Part shown: positions 63,901-64,000 of the stretch, piece after piece
Position numbering within the stretch: the first letter of the stretch is position 1
How the letters are laid out: each line of letters opens with the position of its first letter
Assembly (NCBI GenBank): GCA_013397845.1
Contig: VZTG01009287.1
Location: 62,001-126,000 of the forward strand
From: Melanocharis versteri
Taxonomy: Eukaryota > Chordata > Aves > Passeriformes > Melanocharitidae
DNA: 64,000 nucleotides
Direction: 5' to 3'
The notes under the pieces: model-generated
Told to the model about the DNA's origin: nothing
The model's input: only the letters and a program-made list of their open reading frames with translations
The model's database searches: none
Program-made: the position numbers and the translations under genes

Positions 63901-64000
63901 AAACCTGTTATGTTTAAAAGACAGACATCAGAACAAAGTCACATGAACACAAAGCTCTTTATATCAGAACAGCTAGGAAAAATATTTACATCTGCTGAGT
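60991..64000 (-). other. SLC30A7: SLC30A7 upstream intron (partial)
   Basis: I searched for the preceding ZnT7 exon (VELLYGIWSN segment) on the minus strand and did not find it, so this stretch is read as intron to the right edge. It contains a CR1 fragment at 63241-63425. Confidence 0.7.
63241..63425 (+). mobile_element. CR1 LINE 3' fragment
   Basis: The stretch reads GACAGAACTCGAGGAAACAG, then a conserved block translating as RLRLDIRKRFFTQRVAEHWN and RLPREVVTSPSLTEFKKHLD. That is the familiar 3' end of avian CR1 elements (LDIRK-FFT-RV--HWNRLPREVV). It is truncated on both sides: 5' truncation is normal for CR1, and the terminal UTR with its 8-mer repeats is missing. Plus orientation, antisense to SLC30A7. 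Not a host gene despite the open frame. Confidence 0.88.

Noticed and set aside
1..64000. A possible tRNA, snRNA, microRNA cluster, CRISPR array or novel defence-type system.
   Set aside because: I looked for tRNA T-loop sequences (GGTTCGAATC type), U6-like starts, regular spacer-repeat arrays and clustered unknown genes. None is present; the window is ordinary vertebrate gene, intron and repeat sequence.

Overview
This window is vertebrate nuclear DNA, almost certainly from a bird. Genes are split into short exons with GT-AG introns, coding density is very low, a CpG island marks one promoter, and the repeats are avian in type: a CR1 LINE 3' end, a short solo LTR with a target-site duplication, and an LTR-like fragment. 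I cannot name the species. There is no prokaryotic, CRISPR or operon-type content. Nearly all open frames over 60 codons are chance frames in introns and UTRs.

Three protein-coding genes account for all coding sequence I can support. (1) On the minus strand, the 5' part of an aldo-keto reductase (AKR) gene: coding exon 1 at 17485-17569 and exon 2 at 3832-4080, separated by a 13.4 kb intron. The rest of the gene lies left of base 1. (2) On the plus strand, a complete DPH5 gene (diphthine methyl ester synthase, diphthamide pathway) in seven coding exons from 17821 to 37323. The joined frame is 858 nt, or 285 residues, the same length as the human protein as I know it. (3) On the minus strand, the 3' nine coding exons of SLC30A7 (ZnT7, a Golgi zinc transporter), from 60990 down to the stop at 43105. 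Its first exons lie right of base 64000.

Layout: AKR and DPH5 are head to head, with start codons 251 bp apart inside a CpG island carrying a ZNF143/THAP11-type motif. DPH5 and SLC30A7 are tail to tail, separated by about 5.8 kb that is probably mostly SLC30A7 3' UTR. DPH5-SLC30A7 adjacency matches the known human order (SLC30A7-DPH5 on 1p21). The head-to-head AKR partner is the less familiar part of the locus.

Repeats and other non-coding structure: an apparently intact 189-bp solo LTR in AKR intron 1 with an exact 5-bp duplication, an LTR-like fragment in an SLC30A7 intron, a clear CR1 fragment near the right end, a weaker CR1-like remnant near the left end, several short tandem duplications, and a TA/CA microsatellite. 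I found no tRNA, rRNA or recognisable small RNA. I also found no undescribed multi-gene system. The points most worth a second look are the bidirectional promoter and its AKR partner, the two poly(A) signals that overlap stop codons of DPH5 frames, and the LTR lying in sense orientation inside the AKR gene.
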